Shown here: in pieces, positions 31,473-44,131 of the stretch
Position numbering within the stretch: position 1 is the first letter of the stretch
Layout of the letters: every line of letters begins with the position of its first letter
Assembly (NCBI GenBank): GCA_037693485.1
Contig: CM075345.1
Span: 111,656,001-111,720,000, forward strand
Length of the DNA: 64,000 nucleotides
Source: Kitagawia praeruptora
Lineage: Eukaryota; Streptophyta; Magnoliopsida; Apiales; Apiaceae
Direction of reading: 5' to 3'
The notes under the pieces: generated by a model
What the model was told of the DNA's origin: nothing
The model's input: the letters and a program-made list of their open reading frames with translations, nothing else
The model's database searches: none
Position numbers and translations under genes: made by a program

Positions 31473-34400
31473 GTGCAGGGAGACATAAAGAACCTCTGGT
31501 ATCTGGATAGTGGCTGTTCCAGACATATGACTAGAGATTCTACCTTTCTCACTAAGTTCGAGGAGAGAGCTGGCCCTAGCATTACCTTTGGAGACAACAA
31601 CAAAGGATATACTAGAGGATATGGCTTGATTTTAAAAGGAAATGTTGTCATTGAGGATGTAGCACTAGTTGATGGACTTAAGCATAATTTGCTGAGTATC
31701 AGTCAACTATGTGATATAGGTCAAAATGTGTGGTTTACCACAGAAGCTTGTGTTGTTTTCAGGAAAAATGACAACAAGGTAGTGATGACAAGCAACCGGA
31801 AAGGGAATGTGTACACAGCTGACTTCAATTCAACAAGTGCAGATACAGCTACATGCCTCTTCAGCAAGGAAAGTGTAGATAAAGGTTGGCTATGCCACAA
31901 GAAACTGTCACACTTGAATTTCCAAGCAATGAATGAGTTGGTGAAAAAGGATCTGGTTAGAGGTATTCCAAAATTGGATTTCTCCAAGGATGGATTGTGT
32001 GATGCATGCCAAAAAGGGAAGTAAAAGAAGGCCTCTTTCAAATCCAAGTTAATGTCCTCCATTGATCATCCTCTACAGCTACTTCATATGGACCTATTTG
32101 GACCAATCAATGTAATGTCAATCTCCAAGAAGAGATACTGTCTAGTGATTGTGGATGACTTTTCTAAATACACGTGGACATTCTTTCTACACTCTAAGGA
32201 TGAGGCAAGAGAAATCATCATCAATCATATCAGAACAGTCAACAATAATCCCTCTTTCAGAGTAAGAAGGATGAGAAGTGACAATGAGACTCAGTTCAAG
32301 AATTATATGATGAGAGAGTTTTGTGAAGAACAAGGAATTATCCAAGAATTCTATGCACCTAGGACTCCTCAACAAAATGGTGTAGTAGAAAGGAAAAACA
32401 GGACTCTCATTGAAGCTGCAAGAACAATGATTGAAGAATCAAAGTTGCCAACATATTTCTGGGCTGAAGCTGTCAACACTGCCTGCTATACTCAGAATAT
32501 TTCTTTGATCAACCAAGCAAAAGGACTGACTCCATACCAACTATTCAAGGGAAAGAAGCCAACAGTTAACTTCTTACATGTCTTTGGCTGCAAATGTTTT
32601 GTCCTGAGAAATCAGGGTGAAAACATTGGAAAGTTTGACACCAAAGCAGATGAAGCTATCTTTTTTGGATACTCAACAGGGAAATCATATAGAGTCTATA
32701 ACCTAAGACTGAACATTGTTATGGAATCCATACATCTTATCTTTGATGACAAGAAAATCCAAGGGTTGATAGATGAAGGTTTCCATGAAGATCTATCATT
32801 TGAAAATGATATGAGTAGTGAATGCAGTGAAGATGATGTAGAAGCAGTATCGACTGGTGTAAGATCGCAGCATGCTCGAGGAGAAGAGCGTGGAACACCA
32901 TTCGTTGATGCCGAGGAAGCCCGATCTATTGAAGACAATTCTGGATTACCCGTTGACAGTTAAAGAGAATTATCCGTTGACAACTCTGTTAGAACTCCAA
33001 CTTCGAGAGCCACACACTCAGGGGGAGTTTCTCAGAGTCGTCACTCGATAACCAATCTGAATGATCAACACAGGGAGAATGAAGCTACGTCATCAAGGTT
33101 AAACCTGCCACCATCAAGAAAATGGACCAGAGATCACCCATTTGAACTCATCATTGGAGATTCAAATGCAAGAGTGGCAACTCAAGAAAAATGCTTGTAT
33201 AGCAATTTTCTGTCTAAAGAAGAACCTAAGAGAGTTGAAGATGCCCTCCTAGATCTAGACTGGGTTTTAGCAATGCAAGAGGAGCTAAACCAGTTTGAGA
33301 GAAATGAAGTGTGGAAGCTGGTACCCAAGCCTAAAGGCAAGTCAGTAATTGACACTAAATGGGTATTCAAGAATAAGATGGATGAGAATGGCATAGTAAC
33401 AAGGAACAAAACAAGATTGGTTGCAAAAGGCTACTGTCAAGAAGAATTTGCACCTGTAGCAAGGTTGGAAGCAATCAGAATCTTCCTGGCCTATGCAGCC
33501 CATGCCAATTCAAAGTCTATCAGATGGATGTCAAGAGTGCTTTTCTAAATGGCATTTTGGAAGAAGAGGTATATGTGAGTCAACCTCCTGGCTTTGAAGA
33601 TCCAGAATTCCCAGAATATGTATATTTTCTTCTCAAAGCACTCTATGTCCTGAAGCAAGCACCTAGAGCCTGGTATGACACTCTCTCACAGTTCCTTATA
33701 GAGAATCACTTCACTCGAGGTACTGTTGATAAAACTCTCTTTTATAGAAATGTCAATGGCTCTATGATACTTGTTCAAATTTATGTAGATGATATAATTT
33801 TTGGGTCTACTGATGAGAAGCTTTGTAAAAAGTTTGCCAAACTTATGCAAAGTAAATATGAAATGAGCATGATGGGTGAACTAACTTATTTCCTTGGCTT
33901 ACAAGTAAAGCAAGTTAGTGATGGAATATTCATTAGCCAATCCAAGTATGTTAATGATCTTTTGAAGAGATTTAACCTGCTGGATTGTGCTTCTGCAAAA
34001 ACACCCATGACCATTGCCACTAAACTTGAGTTGAATACTAAGGAGAAGAAAGTGGACATCTCAAGTTATAGGGGCATGGTGGGCTCACTTTTATATTTAA
34101 CAGCAAGCAGACCTGATATTATGTTTTCTACTTGTTTATGTGCTAGATTCCAAGCTGATCCCAGGGAATCTCATTTAATAGCTATTAAAAGGATTTTCAG
34201 ATATCTCAAAGGAACACCAAACCTTGGCATTTGGTATCCTAGAGAATCTGGTTTTAATCTAACTGGCTATTCAGATGCAGATTATGCAGGTTGTAAAATT
34301 GACAGAAAAAGTACCACAGTCACTTGTCAATTCGTAGGGAACAAGCTGGTCTCTTGGTTTAGCAAGAAGTAGAATTCAGTTTCTACTTCTATTGTAGAAG

Positions 34401-34726
34401 CTGAGTATATTGTAGCTGGGAGTTGTTGTGCACAAATACTATGGATGAAGAATCAACTGCTTGACTATGAATTAAGAGTTGACAGAATCCCAATCTTTTG
34501 TGACAACACTAGTGCAATTGCCATATCTGAGAATCCAGTGTAACATTCCAGGACCAAGCACATAGACATTAGATACCATTTCATCAGAGAACATGTGATG
34601 GAAGGTACTGTGGAACTTCATTTTGTTCCAAGTGAGAAGCAACTTGCAGATATCTTTACCAAGCCACTTCATGAATCAACATTCACAAGGTTGGTAAGTG
34701 AGCTAGGTATGCTGAATTTCTCTTAA
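31473..34726 (+). pseudogene. pol: Sirevirus pol (protease, integrase, RT, RNase H), broken
   Basis: In order: protease block LWYLDSGCSRHMT (31500), integrase zinc-finger part HKKLSHLNF...CDACQKGK (31900-32020), integrase core with MDLFGP, VDDFSKYTW, RSDNETQF and RTPQQNGVVERKNR (32090-32400), the copia RT start WVLAMQEELNQF (33265), VKSAFLNG, LKQAPRAWY and the catalytic YVDDIIFG (33780), and RNase H with SDADYAG (34270) and EAEYIVAGS (34398). Stops fall at 32022, 32961, 34370 and 34541. About 24 bases before FAPVARLEA are missing and a frameshift follows near 33520. The last frame ends at TAA 34724. RT and integrase motif residues survive, but the gene cannot be read through. Confidence 0.88.
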
Positions 34727-35398
34727 TTTATCTGAGATATTTGCATGGTTGAAAAAGTATCCAGAAATTAGTTTGGATTTTTCTGTTACAAGAAAAGGTA
34801 CAAAATTTTGTCTTAGTCAAAATTTGCCCATCAACGGATGTGTCAAATATCCGTTGATGATTCAAATAATATATGGATTTTATCTTATTTATTTTTTATT
34901 TATTCATTGGATATTTAGTTTCCTTTGTGTGTGTTATCTCAACAATACATATCAACGGGAAGCTCGTTTCTCGAGAATTTACTCTTTTATCCACTGGGTA
35001 ATTTATTTATTTTTACATTGGTCATGTCTATGCTGTCAAATCATTTTTACCATTTCATGACCGAATATTTGTCTTGGTATGTGTGATTGCATGCTTATGT
35101 GCTATTTGTGCTAATTGATTTCCTAGAGATTATATTTTGATTCTTGCGTATTTCTATTATCATGATAAATAGGATTAATCATGACACTTTCTAGGGAATC
35201 TAAGAGAGAGATTATGTGTCTAGTTTAGCATTGCATGCGGTCATAAATGGTATTAATAGCCGTGTCTCCTCATCGTTTCATATTCCAAAATCACCTCTAC
35301 ATATATTCAGTAGCCAGTTACAATCTTTTCACTTCTGATCACTTTGCCCTCCCTACAAATCTCTTCTCTTCAATCTACTTCAGTTATCTACCTTTTCA
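34727..35398 (+). other. Spacer between pol and env-position genes
   Basis: It is non-coding and AT-rich. It holds a TCAACGGATG ... ATCCGTTGAT inverted pair (34833-34861) of the same kind as in the LTR, and a further TCAACGGGA near 34951. The last 120 bases are pyrimidine-rich and end at the ATG of the next small frame. Confidence 0.5.
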
Positions 35399-35758
35399 AT
35401 GGCTCTCATCATGTACTCTAAATTCATCGAAGGAGTTTACTTTAACTACCAAGATTTCATCATCGTGGTTGAAGGCTCCACCTATCCAGTTGATGATATT
35501 CTAGATTCGATCATCAAGAAGTTCAACTTCAAGATGGAAATGGAGATGTCCTACTTACTAATGAGTTTCGTCATGGAGCAAGAGATCATTGCAGAAGAGA
35601 GAGAAAGGGAGAGGCGTCGTGCCTTAGACGAACAGGAGCGCATCATTGGACTAGCTGTAACCATGTCTAGAATCCTTCATCGTCGAGTGAAGCAGCCCAG
35701 AAGAAGCAGAAGATCCATAACCCCTCTAGTTCTTAGGATTTCTGTATTTTGTTTTTAA
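35399..35758 (+). CDS. Small open frame after Sirevirus pol
   Basis: An uninterrupted frame of 119 codons starts with ATG 35399 after a pyrimidine-rich leader. The protein begins MALIMYSKFIEGVYFNY, has an amphipathic acidic and hydrophobic middle, then a highly charged EERERERRR helix (about residues 65-85) and a basic RRVKQPRRSRRS tail. I recognise no domain. The arginine-rich tail would suit nucleic-acid binding or nuclear targeting, but this is inference. It is the only frame of this element, apart from short pieces, without an obvious lesion, though at 119 codons that is weak evidence of function. Confidence 0.42.
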   Translation: MALIMYSKFIEGVYFNYQDFIIVVEGSTYPVDDILDSIIKKFNFKMEMEMSYLLMSFVMEQEIIAEERERERRRALDEQERIIGLAVTMSRILHRRVKQPRRSRRSITPLVLRISVFCF

Positions 35759-35988
35759 AGAAAATGTTTGTTCTTGAATTTCTATGTCCTTAAATTTATC
35801 GATCATTAATGAAATCTGTTTGCTTCATTTCTTATGTTCATTACTTGCTCTTATTCTCAAATGTGTTACTCTATGTGTGTTTCACTTGATTAAACCTGCT
35901 AATTGCTTAACTGAGATATTTTAAAATGACTCTTCAAAGTGTGATCATGATTTAGCAGTGTCAAGAAAAGGTTTCCACATATTACTGA

Positions 35989-38900
35989 ATATCACATAAT
36001 TTCAATGACAAGCTCAATTTTTCTTTATTTAATGAACTCAAGAAAACACAATTCAATCAGCATGGTTTCAAGATTGAGGTAACAGTTTCTAACCCTCTTC
36101 CTACTACTCAATCTCAAGGTTCTTTGCCATTGAGTGTTGCTATGGAGACTGAGTCTGAGAACCCACAGTCTTTTACCCAAGCAACCAAACATAAATCTAA
36201 ATCCAAGTCAAAGAAACCAACCTCAAGTGCTTCCCAACAGGCACTTGTTGTAAAACCTACCATAACCTATGAGGGGATTGTTCAGGTGGAAGTGAGTGGT
36301 GAGGGACAGGGTGAACATCAAAGAAACCCTAAGGATAAGGTTGGAGAGGTAAGTGAGTCCCAACCTAGCCACATTGCAGTCTCCCAAAAGACTGTTAATG
36401 TTGAAAAGGATTTTAACACATCCCTAATAGCATCCTCTCAACAGGGTGTTGTTATTGAAAAGAGTTCCCAACCAGGAACATTGAACAAGAGGGAAAGGGA
36501 CACCACTAACCAAAAATCACCAACCAAAACCTTTTTCAGAAAGAAGAAACCTAAAGTTACTTTGGGTGCACAAGGGTCACACATTGTTCAGTCTTACTTG
36601 ATTGAACCTTCTCAAACTCAGTTTGATGTGGCTCCAGCAAATGTGGAGTCATAACCCAATTCTCAATCTTTAATCACACAAACAACTCAAAATTCACCAT
36701 CTCTATCTCTGGATGTGGACATGCTTCCACATCACAAGCAAATTCTCCCCCTTTACATCTAAGGGAGGAGCCCCACTCAGACCCTGTTGGTCATCATCTT
36801 TTAGATGATTTGTTGGGCCAACAACCATTTCTTTCTGAAACTATGACTGAATCTGTGTCGCCTTCTTTAAAATCATTCTACACAGATTCTATCATAATTT
36901 CCCTATCAACTGCTATTCCTTCCACTTCATCGATGGATATTTCTCATCCGTTGACAAGTGTTTGTTCATCGATGGATACCCTTAACAACAATCATCCGTT
37001 GATAGTTCCAACTACAGGATCAATGGATACATCAGATTCACTGATCAATGTGTTCCCTGCATCAACAGCAGAAGTCACACTTATAGTTCAAACACTTCTA
37101 GGATTGAGGGAAGGGAGTGGCATCTCTGAGAGCGAGAGGCTGCTTTATGAGTAGGCAAAAGGAGAGAATGAGAGTGAGGGGTTGGCAATTTCTTCATGCC
37201 TGGGAAAAGGAGAGACTGAGAGTTCCACCTTAGTAGGTGAAGGTGAGGGTGTGAGAGGTGTGAGCCAAGGGGAGCCCCTGATGCAAAAAGAGAGAGAACA
37301 TGAGAGAAAAGCAGGTACAGAAGACATAAGGGTGGATGAAGTCATTACTTGTGAGTTAATGGAGGTTGAGGATGCCCCTAGAACAAGTATCTATCAATAG
37401 ACATCTCAAAAAGTCATTGATAGACCAATTCTTGGAGCTGAAACCTTTACTCGCCCTGTCTTTGACCTAAACTCTCGGACAGAACAGGGCAATGTGGAGG
37501 CCGAGCAACAGCTAAACTTGGTACAAAACTCAGAATCTATGTAAAGAGCCATAGATGCTCTTACCAAGCTGCCTCCAAGTGCTACTGAAGTGAATCAGTC
37601 TGACTCTGAATTCACAGATGAAGGTGAAGATGTAGAGCCTTCACAGCAACCTAGAGATTTACCAGAATGGCTAGTCCCTAAAGATTATGTCTCCAAGGAT
37701 GCTTTCACTGAGCTAGTAGTGCAGTATGAGAAGACTACAGCTACTCTACAAGATGCTGAACCTGCACTGAAGCTTGTGCAAGAGAATTTTGTGGCTACTC
37801 TCAAACTGCACAAGTGTCTTCTCAATCAAAGGATGGTAGATAAAGATGACTTCAAGCTGGAAATTTAAAATGCTCTGGAATCTCAGAACAAGAACTTGGA
37901 GCTTCTTTTACCTCACCGAACAATGCAATAGCTTAACCAGAGGCAGAAGAAGGATGCAGAAACAGAAAAGAAAGTTGACAATCTGTTTGCAAAGGTTGAA
38001 AAGTTAGAGGTTCAAATGGGCACTATCCTTGAAAATCAAAAGCTCATTCTTGAAGCCCACAACAAACAAAATGCTCTCCTTGCAAGTCTGTTGACTCTAC
38101 CTACTACTCAAGCCCTTGATGCTAACAAAAAGGGGGAGAAGTTTGGAGATAAGAGGTCAACAAGTGAGGGGGAGCAACTTCATTCTACTCTACCTCCCAC
38201 AGCTCCAGCAATTTCATCTAGTGAGGAAGAACCTGCTATTCAACCTGAAGACTCTATAGCCATGAGGCTGGCTGCTAATCCTCAGATTTCTCAAGTATAA
38301 ATGCCTCCCATAACCACATCAATCAGACATGTACTAATTCCAAATTTTGTGCTTCCTAGATCTCTAGCCAGAGGGGACCCATCTTACTTTTCTGAATTCA
38401 AGCCTGTACTCAAGCCTAAAAAATCACCTGTGAAGAAGAATGGTAAAAACACCATGAGAGTAAATTTTTCAATGCCAAAACCAGATGAGTTCAAGTTAAT
38501 GAGTGAAGAAATTGCAGAACTAAAGGCTACAAGTGATGTGAGACTCAAGGAGAATCTAGCATTCATCTATAGAGAGGGAGTGAAAATTTGTGTTCCTGCA
38601 GGTTACCCTGACTTTGTAGTTGCAAAAGCTGAAAAAACTTCAAGGTTACTTCAAGCTGGCCAAATTGTAAGAAAATCTGCAGAATCCACTGAGAAGGAAG
38701 CTAGATTGGTTGATGAGCTTGTGAGAGAGTTGGAGGAAGAAATGGAGCAAGAGGCTGAAGAAGAAGAGGCCAAATTTAAGAAGAAGATGAACACAAAGTC
38801 TGCATGCAAGAAAAGAAAAAGCATGGTTAAAGTTCCCACTAAGAGATCTTTGAGCCCAGAACCAGAAGTTCAACTTGAATCAGTACCACCTCAACCTACA

Positions 38901-39689
38901 GAACCTCCAACACAAAACACCCAGACACTCAACACCTTGGAACTTGTAAAGGAAGAACCTATGAAATTTGACTTTGACATCAACAACTTGGTATTTCTAA
39001 AGATCAGGCTCTCACTTGAAAAGAGGAGAACCAGAAGAAGGAAACAACCATTAGCTAGACCAATTCAATTCACTAAGGTTCCTCAAGTTGCAAAGGTTGA
39101 CACCAGGAAAGAAACTGAACTATACATTGCAGATATTGAAGAGTATTCAAGCATCAATTTCTTCTTGGATGATGTAGATAATGTGAGTGCTGTAGATAGG
39201 ACAGCCAGGCTTCCAAAAAGGTTAATCTTTACCTATAAAGGAGGGAAAATTTTAGCCTGGCCCCTAGACCAAGTGTTAAATGAAGGATACAGCAAACTTT
39301 GGAGGATTTGGTCTTTAATGAAGAAAACTGGAGGATTCACTCCAGAAGCAAGGGAAATAATATTCAAAAAGGCCAATGAATTGAGAAACAGCTGGACTTT
39401 AAAGGAGGGTTTGCCTAAGACGCTGCACATTCCATATGAACCTGGCAAGAAGGTTCACTTTTATCCATACTGGATAGTGGAATTCAGAGATGAACAAAAT
39501 TGTAGAAGATTTTTCAGAATAGAAGATCAGATGGAAAAGGCTAGCAATGAGTACTTGCAACACTTATTGTCTATGCTGGATCCAAATCACTCAGGAGAAA
39601 AGATCATCTACAGTCATCTAGAGAAGCAGCTTGAGGCAAACAAAGACAAACTCCATGGTATGAGGACTACAAGGGGAAGAAAGCAATGA
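35989..39689 (+). pseudogene. Sirevirus env-position gene, broken
   Basis: One long gene can be followed from about 35989 to TGA 39687. The first part reads in one frame to about 36720 (stop at 36652); then a one-base shift leads to a second frame kept for nearly 3 kb with in-frame stops at 37152, 37398, 37542, 37866, 37929 and 38298. The first half is Ser/Thr/Lys/Glu-rich and low complexity. A coiled coil lies near 37930-38080. The last 460 codons (from 38301) are open and better ordered, with VPAGYPDFVVAKA, a Glu-rich helix, basic stretches and a C-terminal domain with WPLDQVLNEGYSKLW and FYPYWIVEF. No signal peptide or clear membrane segment is visible, so the position is env-like but envelope function is not supported. 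Confidence 0.68.
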
Positions 39690-39872
39690 TATGCTCAGTG
39701 TAGAGGAGCATCCCTTGTAGAAGTATGATTCTCTTACTTGACTCAGTTCATTTCTTCAAAATTTTGTAGCTTGTACAATTCATAAGTTTTTTTTACAGAA
39801 TATCATGATCTTTGCAAAGGTGTTTTGTTATCATCAAGGCCTTTAATTTATGGCTGCAATTCTATTAGTCAT

Positions 39873-39886
39873 AAATTGGGGGAGAT
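39873..39886 (+). other. Sirevirus polypurine tract
   Basis: AAATTGGGGGAGAT directly precedes the 3' LTR. Confidence 0.82.
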
Positions 39887-40855
39887 TGTTAGGAATTATG
39901 TTGCCCTTGATGACATACATCCATAAAACACCTTGAAAAACATATGTGTACTAGATTAAGTTTTGTAACTTATCAACGGATATCCAAGCTATGTACATCC
40001 GTTGATGAGGGAGCTTATCAACTGATAAGTCTGTAGCATACCTTGTATTTAAGTTTTAGTTTGTTTGCTAATACCATAGTTGCTAGAAATTTTAAGTCAT
40101 GTTGACTATCAATGGATATGCAGAATAAGTGAAGTGGTGATCAACGGATGAAGATTCTACGTCAACGGATATGGTACTCTCAACAAGCATAAATCAACCT
40201 GTCGATTTATGTCTACTTCAACGGATAAATGATTCAACCAATAATGTTTTGGGATTAGAGGTTGATGGCGACTTGACATGCCTGACACATGGGTTGATAA
40301 ACTTAAAAGAGGCATTTGAATCAGTATTGGAAACAAAGAAGAAAAAGAAACATTCCTTGTTCTCACAAACAATCTAGCTGGTAAATCTAGTGCATATCTG
40401 TCCAAGACAACCAGACAAAATTGGATCACATGGAGACAAGGAGTGGCAGCAACCCTGCAGAATACTTTGACTTGTAAGATTCGTTTATTTTGTAGGGTTT
40501 GTAATCTTGGAGTATTTATATACTTCAAGTGTAGCATAGCTAAACAGAGAAGAGAAACATTGAGCAAAAAGCTATAAGCATTAGGTTCTCTTGTAATAGA
40601 TTCGCAGTTGTGTACTCATTTACACAAAGAAGTTTTCTTCAATACAACCCTCAGGTGGAGTCGAGAAAACCCCACCTGAAATTTTTAAGTGTGTTGTGTG
40701 TTTGTTCATTTCTGTCTCTTTACGTTTTAGTCTTCCACTTATCCATCTGTTTCCATTGAAGTTTAATTGTTGTCTTGTTTAAAATCGAAAGAAATTCACA
40801 AGATTGTATTCAACCCCCCTTCTACAATCTTAAGGTGTGCAACTGGGAAATATCA
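39887..40855 (+). repeat. 3' LTR of Sirevirus
   Basis: It is 969 bp. Compared with the 5' LTR it lacks about 42 bp near 40123, 5 bp near 40285 and 11 bp near 40599, and has scattered substitutions. All six TCAACGGAT-type words are kept. It is followed by GGTAT. Confidence 0.92.
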
Positions 40856-41541
40856 GGTATGAAACAAGAATCTAAATTACAACAATTATTACAATCACTA
40901 TGCCTTCTTATCTATAGCGTAATCAAATACCGTATATGTCCAAGCTCACACTGAAATATATTCTTTATAGAATGCCTCATCGCACTATTTCGAATTGTAA
41001 TACGTAGGTAGCCAATCCTTAACCCTAACTGAAAATGGAAGGTAAAATAAAGCAAGAGTGAGCCAACAATACTCAGCAAGTGAGTAATATAGTAACAACG
41101 ATTTCTCAACATTCCATTGACGAACAATATCAATGATTAACATATCTCAAGACCCTAACTGAAAATGGAAGGTAAAATAAAGCAAGAGTGAGCCAACAAT
41201 ACTCAGCAAGTGAGTAATATAGTAACAACGATTTCTCAACATTCCATTGACGAACAATATCAATGATTAACATATCTCAAGAGAATGTTCAACTTCTATC
41301 ATAGAATAACACTTTTTATTTTCTTCAATTCATAACTCTTCATTAAAACATTCCCTTCTTTAAATAGTTCTATCATTGAAACATACTTTTCATGACACCT
41401 TTTGAAAACATTTAAGTTGATTGGAGATACGGGTGATCAGCCACGTAAAGTCCCCATACCGGACATGAAGTCCCTTTGGACTTTGAAATTGGGTTCCCAA
41501 TTAGGCAACACATTGGCCTTTAAATAGAAGTGCTGGACTAG
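40856..41541 (-). repeat. Chromovirus-like LTR relic, piece 2
   Basis: It continues piece 1 (27803). On the minus strand it contains CTTGCTGAG...GTTGGCTCAC, a motif seen near the end of Tekay-type LTRs (compare 46016-46037 in the Tekay-like element). It ends at ACTAG, the Athila target site, and resumes at 58015. Confidence 0.48.
41022..41281. repeat. 130-bp tandem duplication
   Basis: 41022-41151 is repeated at 41152-41281 without a difference that I can see. It includes the CTCAGCAAG block of the LTR relic. Confidence 0.9.
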
Positions 41542-42817
41542 TGATAGAGTATATTTTTATATATATTTTAGATGATTTTATTCTCATATTTATTGTGTTT
41601 TGCATTGATTTGGATTTTTATTTAATAGATTTTATTGTTTTATTGTAGGAAATAAAGAATTCATAACTTGGAAGGATTTGGAGCAAAAAGAGCTATTTTG
41701 GAGATAAAATAGGAGAAAATTCGTATTATTGGGCTACACGGGCCGCCTGCACTGTTTGGGCCATATATTGAGTTCCAGAAGTCAGAATTTGACGATCTTA
41801 CTGTCCACGCGAAGCTTGTGGAATTATCTTTAATTTAGAGGTGGTCCAGTAAGCAAAATCCAACCGGAAGAGCCCAGAAACAGAGGAGAAAAAGAAGTGA
41901 CGAATTTTACAAGAAAATCCTATTCAATTATGGATATCTTTTTGTAAATTGATTAGGATATTAAAAATACTTTTATTAGGAGATAGATATGAGATTTTAT
42001 TAAGGAGTTTTATTATAAAAAGAAGGAGAGAACGTGGGAAGAGGGATAGACATATACAGACTTTTTTTTACATAAGCTAGGGTTTTTGGTTTTTCTCTCT
42101 CCATCTCTTCCTTTGTAAGCACTTGGTTTAATTTGGATCTTCATTGTTCTTCATTAATACAAAGTTTGAGGTATTCTTTATTCTCTTGTTTTATTATTAT
42201 ATGTTTTACATGGCTTCTTTCATTATTCTTATTGTTTTTACTTCTACCATGAGTGAGTAGTTTAATTCTAGGGTATTAAGGGGAGCCATGTTTGCACCAT
42301 GATTTGGGCTTAATTTGATTAGTGTATTGATGGGTAAAGAGTAATTCTGATTGATATGTTATAATTCTTAATTTGTGTAATTGCGCAATATCACGGATTA
42401 ATTGATTGCAATAGGAGTAATAGATCGAAAGATTTTACTACTAGAGGCTTACATACAATTAGCAGAATTGAAGGTGAGTGTGAAAACATCATTAGATATT
42501 CTGAGAGTGTTAATGCTTGAGAAAGATTAACCATTGCTTTAATTACTTAATCCCATTGAAAAGCTATACTTTTGTGATTTATTTGGTGTAAGCATGGTGA
42601 ACCTGAATTGCCCTAGATCCTTTAATTAATTGATTTAAAACTTTGTTAAATTTGTTTTAGTAGTTAATAAAATTCTCAAACAATCGTTGTGACTAGAAAC
42701 AATTGATAGCAATTGAATTGAAACTGAAACTGTCTCCTTGAGGATTCTACCCGTATTTGCTAGTATCTACTACAATTGATACCGTGCGCTTGCGGTTAGA
42801 CATAATTTTACACATCA
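41542..42817 (+). repeat. 5' LTR of Athila
   Basis: It is 1276 bp and runs from TGATAGAGTAT to TTACACATCA. A TATA box, TATTATAAAA, lies at 42011-42020, followed by a pyrimidine-rich leader. Confidence 0.94.
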
Positions 42818-42823
42818 AGTTTT

Positions 42824-42841
42824 TGGCGCCGTTGCCGGGGA
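42824..42841 (+). other. Athila primer-binding site (tRNA-Asp)
   Basis: TGGCGCCGTTGCCGGGGA, the usual Athila/Tat site complementary to tRNA-Asp, begins six bases after the LTR. Confidence 0.9.
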
Positions 42842-42954
42842 GACGCCTAGTTTCTATTATTTTAGTTTGATTGTTTTATATTGTTTCTCTTGTCTCTTTG
42901 GAACTCTTGTTCCAACTGAGACCGATCTTACTGCTTTTCCTTGTTTAGTTGTTG

Positions 42955-44131
42955 ATGCCCAAGACCAGGTCTCAAACGAAAATTGATCAAGCGAAAGAGG
43001 ATACAACTCCTCTTAGTCCAGATTCTGGAATTACTTGTCAACAATACATAGATCAACAAAGGGAAAAGAAGCAGCAAAGGATATCTGAATCAAAGATTGA
43101 GATGGCGGACCTTCCTCCCAAATCTTTGAATAATTACTCACAGCCCTCTCCGAGTGGGGTACCTACTGGCCTTACTATGCCAGCAATTCAAGCAGCAAAT
43201 TTTGAGATCAAGCCTGCTTTGCTCACTATGATCCAACAGAATCAATTTGCTGGGCTTGCCTCTGAAGACCCTACAAATCATCTGCAATGATTTCAACAGC
43301 TCTGTTCTACAATTAAACATCAGGGAGTCACTCCAGACCAGTTGAAAGTCATGTTGTTCGGTTTCTCTCTTCGTGATAAAGCTCAAAAGTGGTTGAACGA
43401 TATTGAATTGACCAAGTGGGATGAGATTGCTCAAGCCTTCTTAACTGAGTTCTTCCCTCCTAACAGAACCGACGATTTGATCGACAAGATGATGGGTTTT
43501 AAGCAAGATTATGGTGAATCTCTACGGGATGCTTGGGACAGATTCAAGGATTATCAACGTGCATGCCCTCACCATGGTCTTGAGAAGTGGTTTCTGCTTA
43601 AACGCTTCTACAATGGTCTTGATCCTGAGACAAAAGGTATGGTTGATAACGCTGCAGGTGGTGTATTTCTGGATAAAGGAGTTGATGATGCATATGCTTT
43701 TCTTTCAAATTTGGCTGCTAATCACTTCAGTAATCCGAGAGCAACCAAGAAATGGGGTAAACTTGAAGTGGATGCATATTCTCTATTATCATCTCAACTC
43801 GCTGCACTGACTCAAGAGATCCACTCATTGAAGACATCTCAGCCTTCTACTCAACCTATGAGTATCAATGCATTGTCGTCCATGGCTCCTATGAATAATC
43901 CAGTTTGTGAAGTCTGTGGCATCCAAGGCCACTATGGTAATGATTGCCAATACAATGCTCAAAATTCACATAATTTTCAGATGGAGCAAGCAAATGTTTT
44001 CCAACAGAGGCAGCAGTACAATCCATACTCCAACACTTACAATCCTGGTTGGAAAGATCATCCGAACTTCTCGTATAGGAACAATAATACTCAGAATTCA
44101 AATGTTCCTAATCAGCAGCAATATCAGCAGT
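42955..44131 (+). pseudogene. gag: Athila gag (N-terminal part), one stop, split
   Basis: The frame starts at ATG 42955 (MPKTRSQTK). It carries the Athila gag core: NFEIKPALLTMIQQNQFAGL, FSLRDKAQKWLN, FLTEFFPP and DRFKDYQRACPHHGL. A zinc knuckle CEVCGIQGHYGNDC (C-x2-C-x4-H-x4-C) lies near 43906. A TGA at 43288-43290 interrupts the core, within HLQ*FQQ. At 44131 the gene is broken by the composite insertion; the reading frame resumes exactly at 49403 once the insertion and one copy of GCAGT are ignored. The product is capsid and nucleocapsid, fused to pol in one frame. Confidence 0.88.

Larger units (their letters stand above)
27915..40855 (+). mobile_element. Complete Sirevirus (Ty1/copia) with env-position gene
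   Basis: LTRs at 27915-28941 and 39887-40855 begin TGTTAGGAATT and end AAATATCA. GGTAT flanks both sides (27910-27914, 40856-40860). The order is primer-binding site for initiator tRNA-Met, gag with a zinc knuckle and coiled coil, protease, integrase, reverse transcriptase, RNase H, then a long extra gene region and a polypurine tract. Copia domain order plus an extra gene after pol and a gag coiled coil is the Sirevirus (SIRE/Maximus) layout. All long genes carry stops and frameshifts. The 3' LTR has lost about 58 bp in three small deletions relative to the 5' LTR, so the copy is not recent. Confidence 0.92.

Noticed and set aside
36124..39689. Host gene with a coiled coil
   Set aside because: It lies between Sirevirus pol and the polypurine tract/3' LTR in the same orientation, so it belongs to the element.
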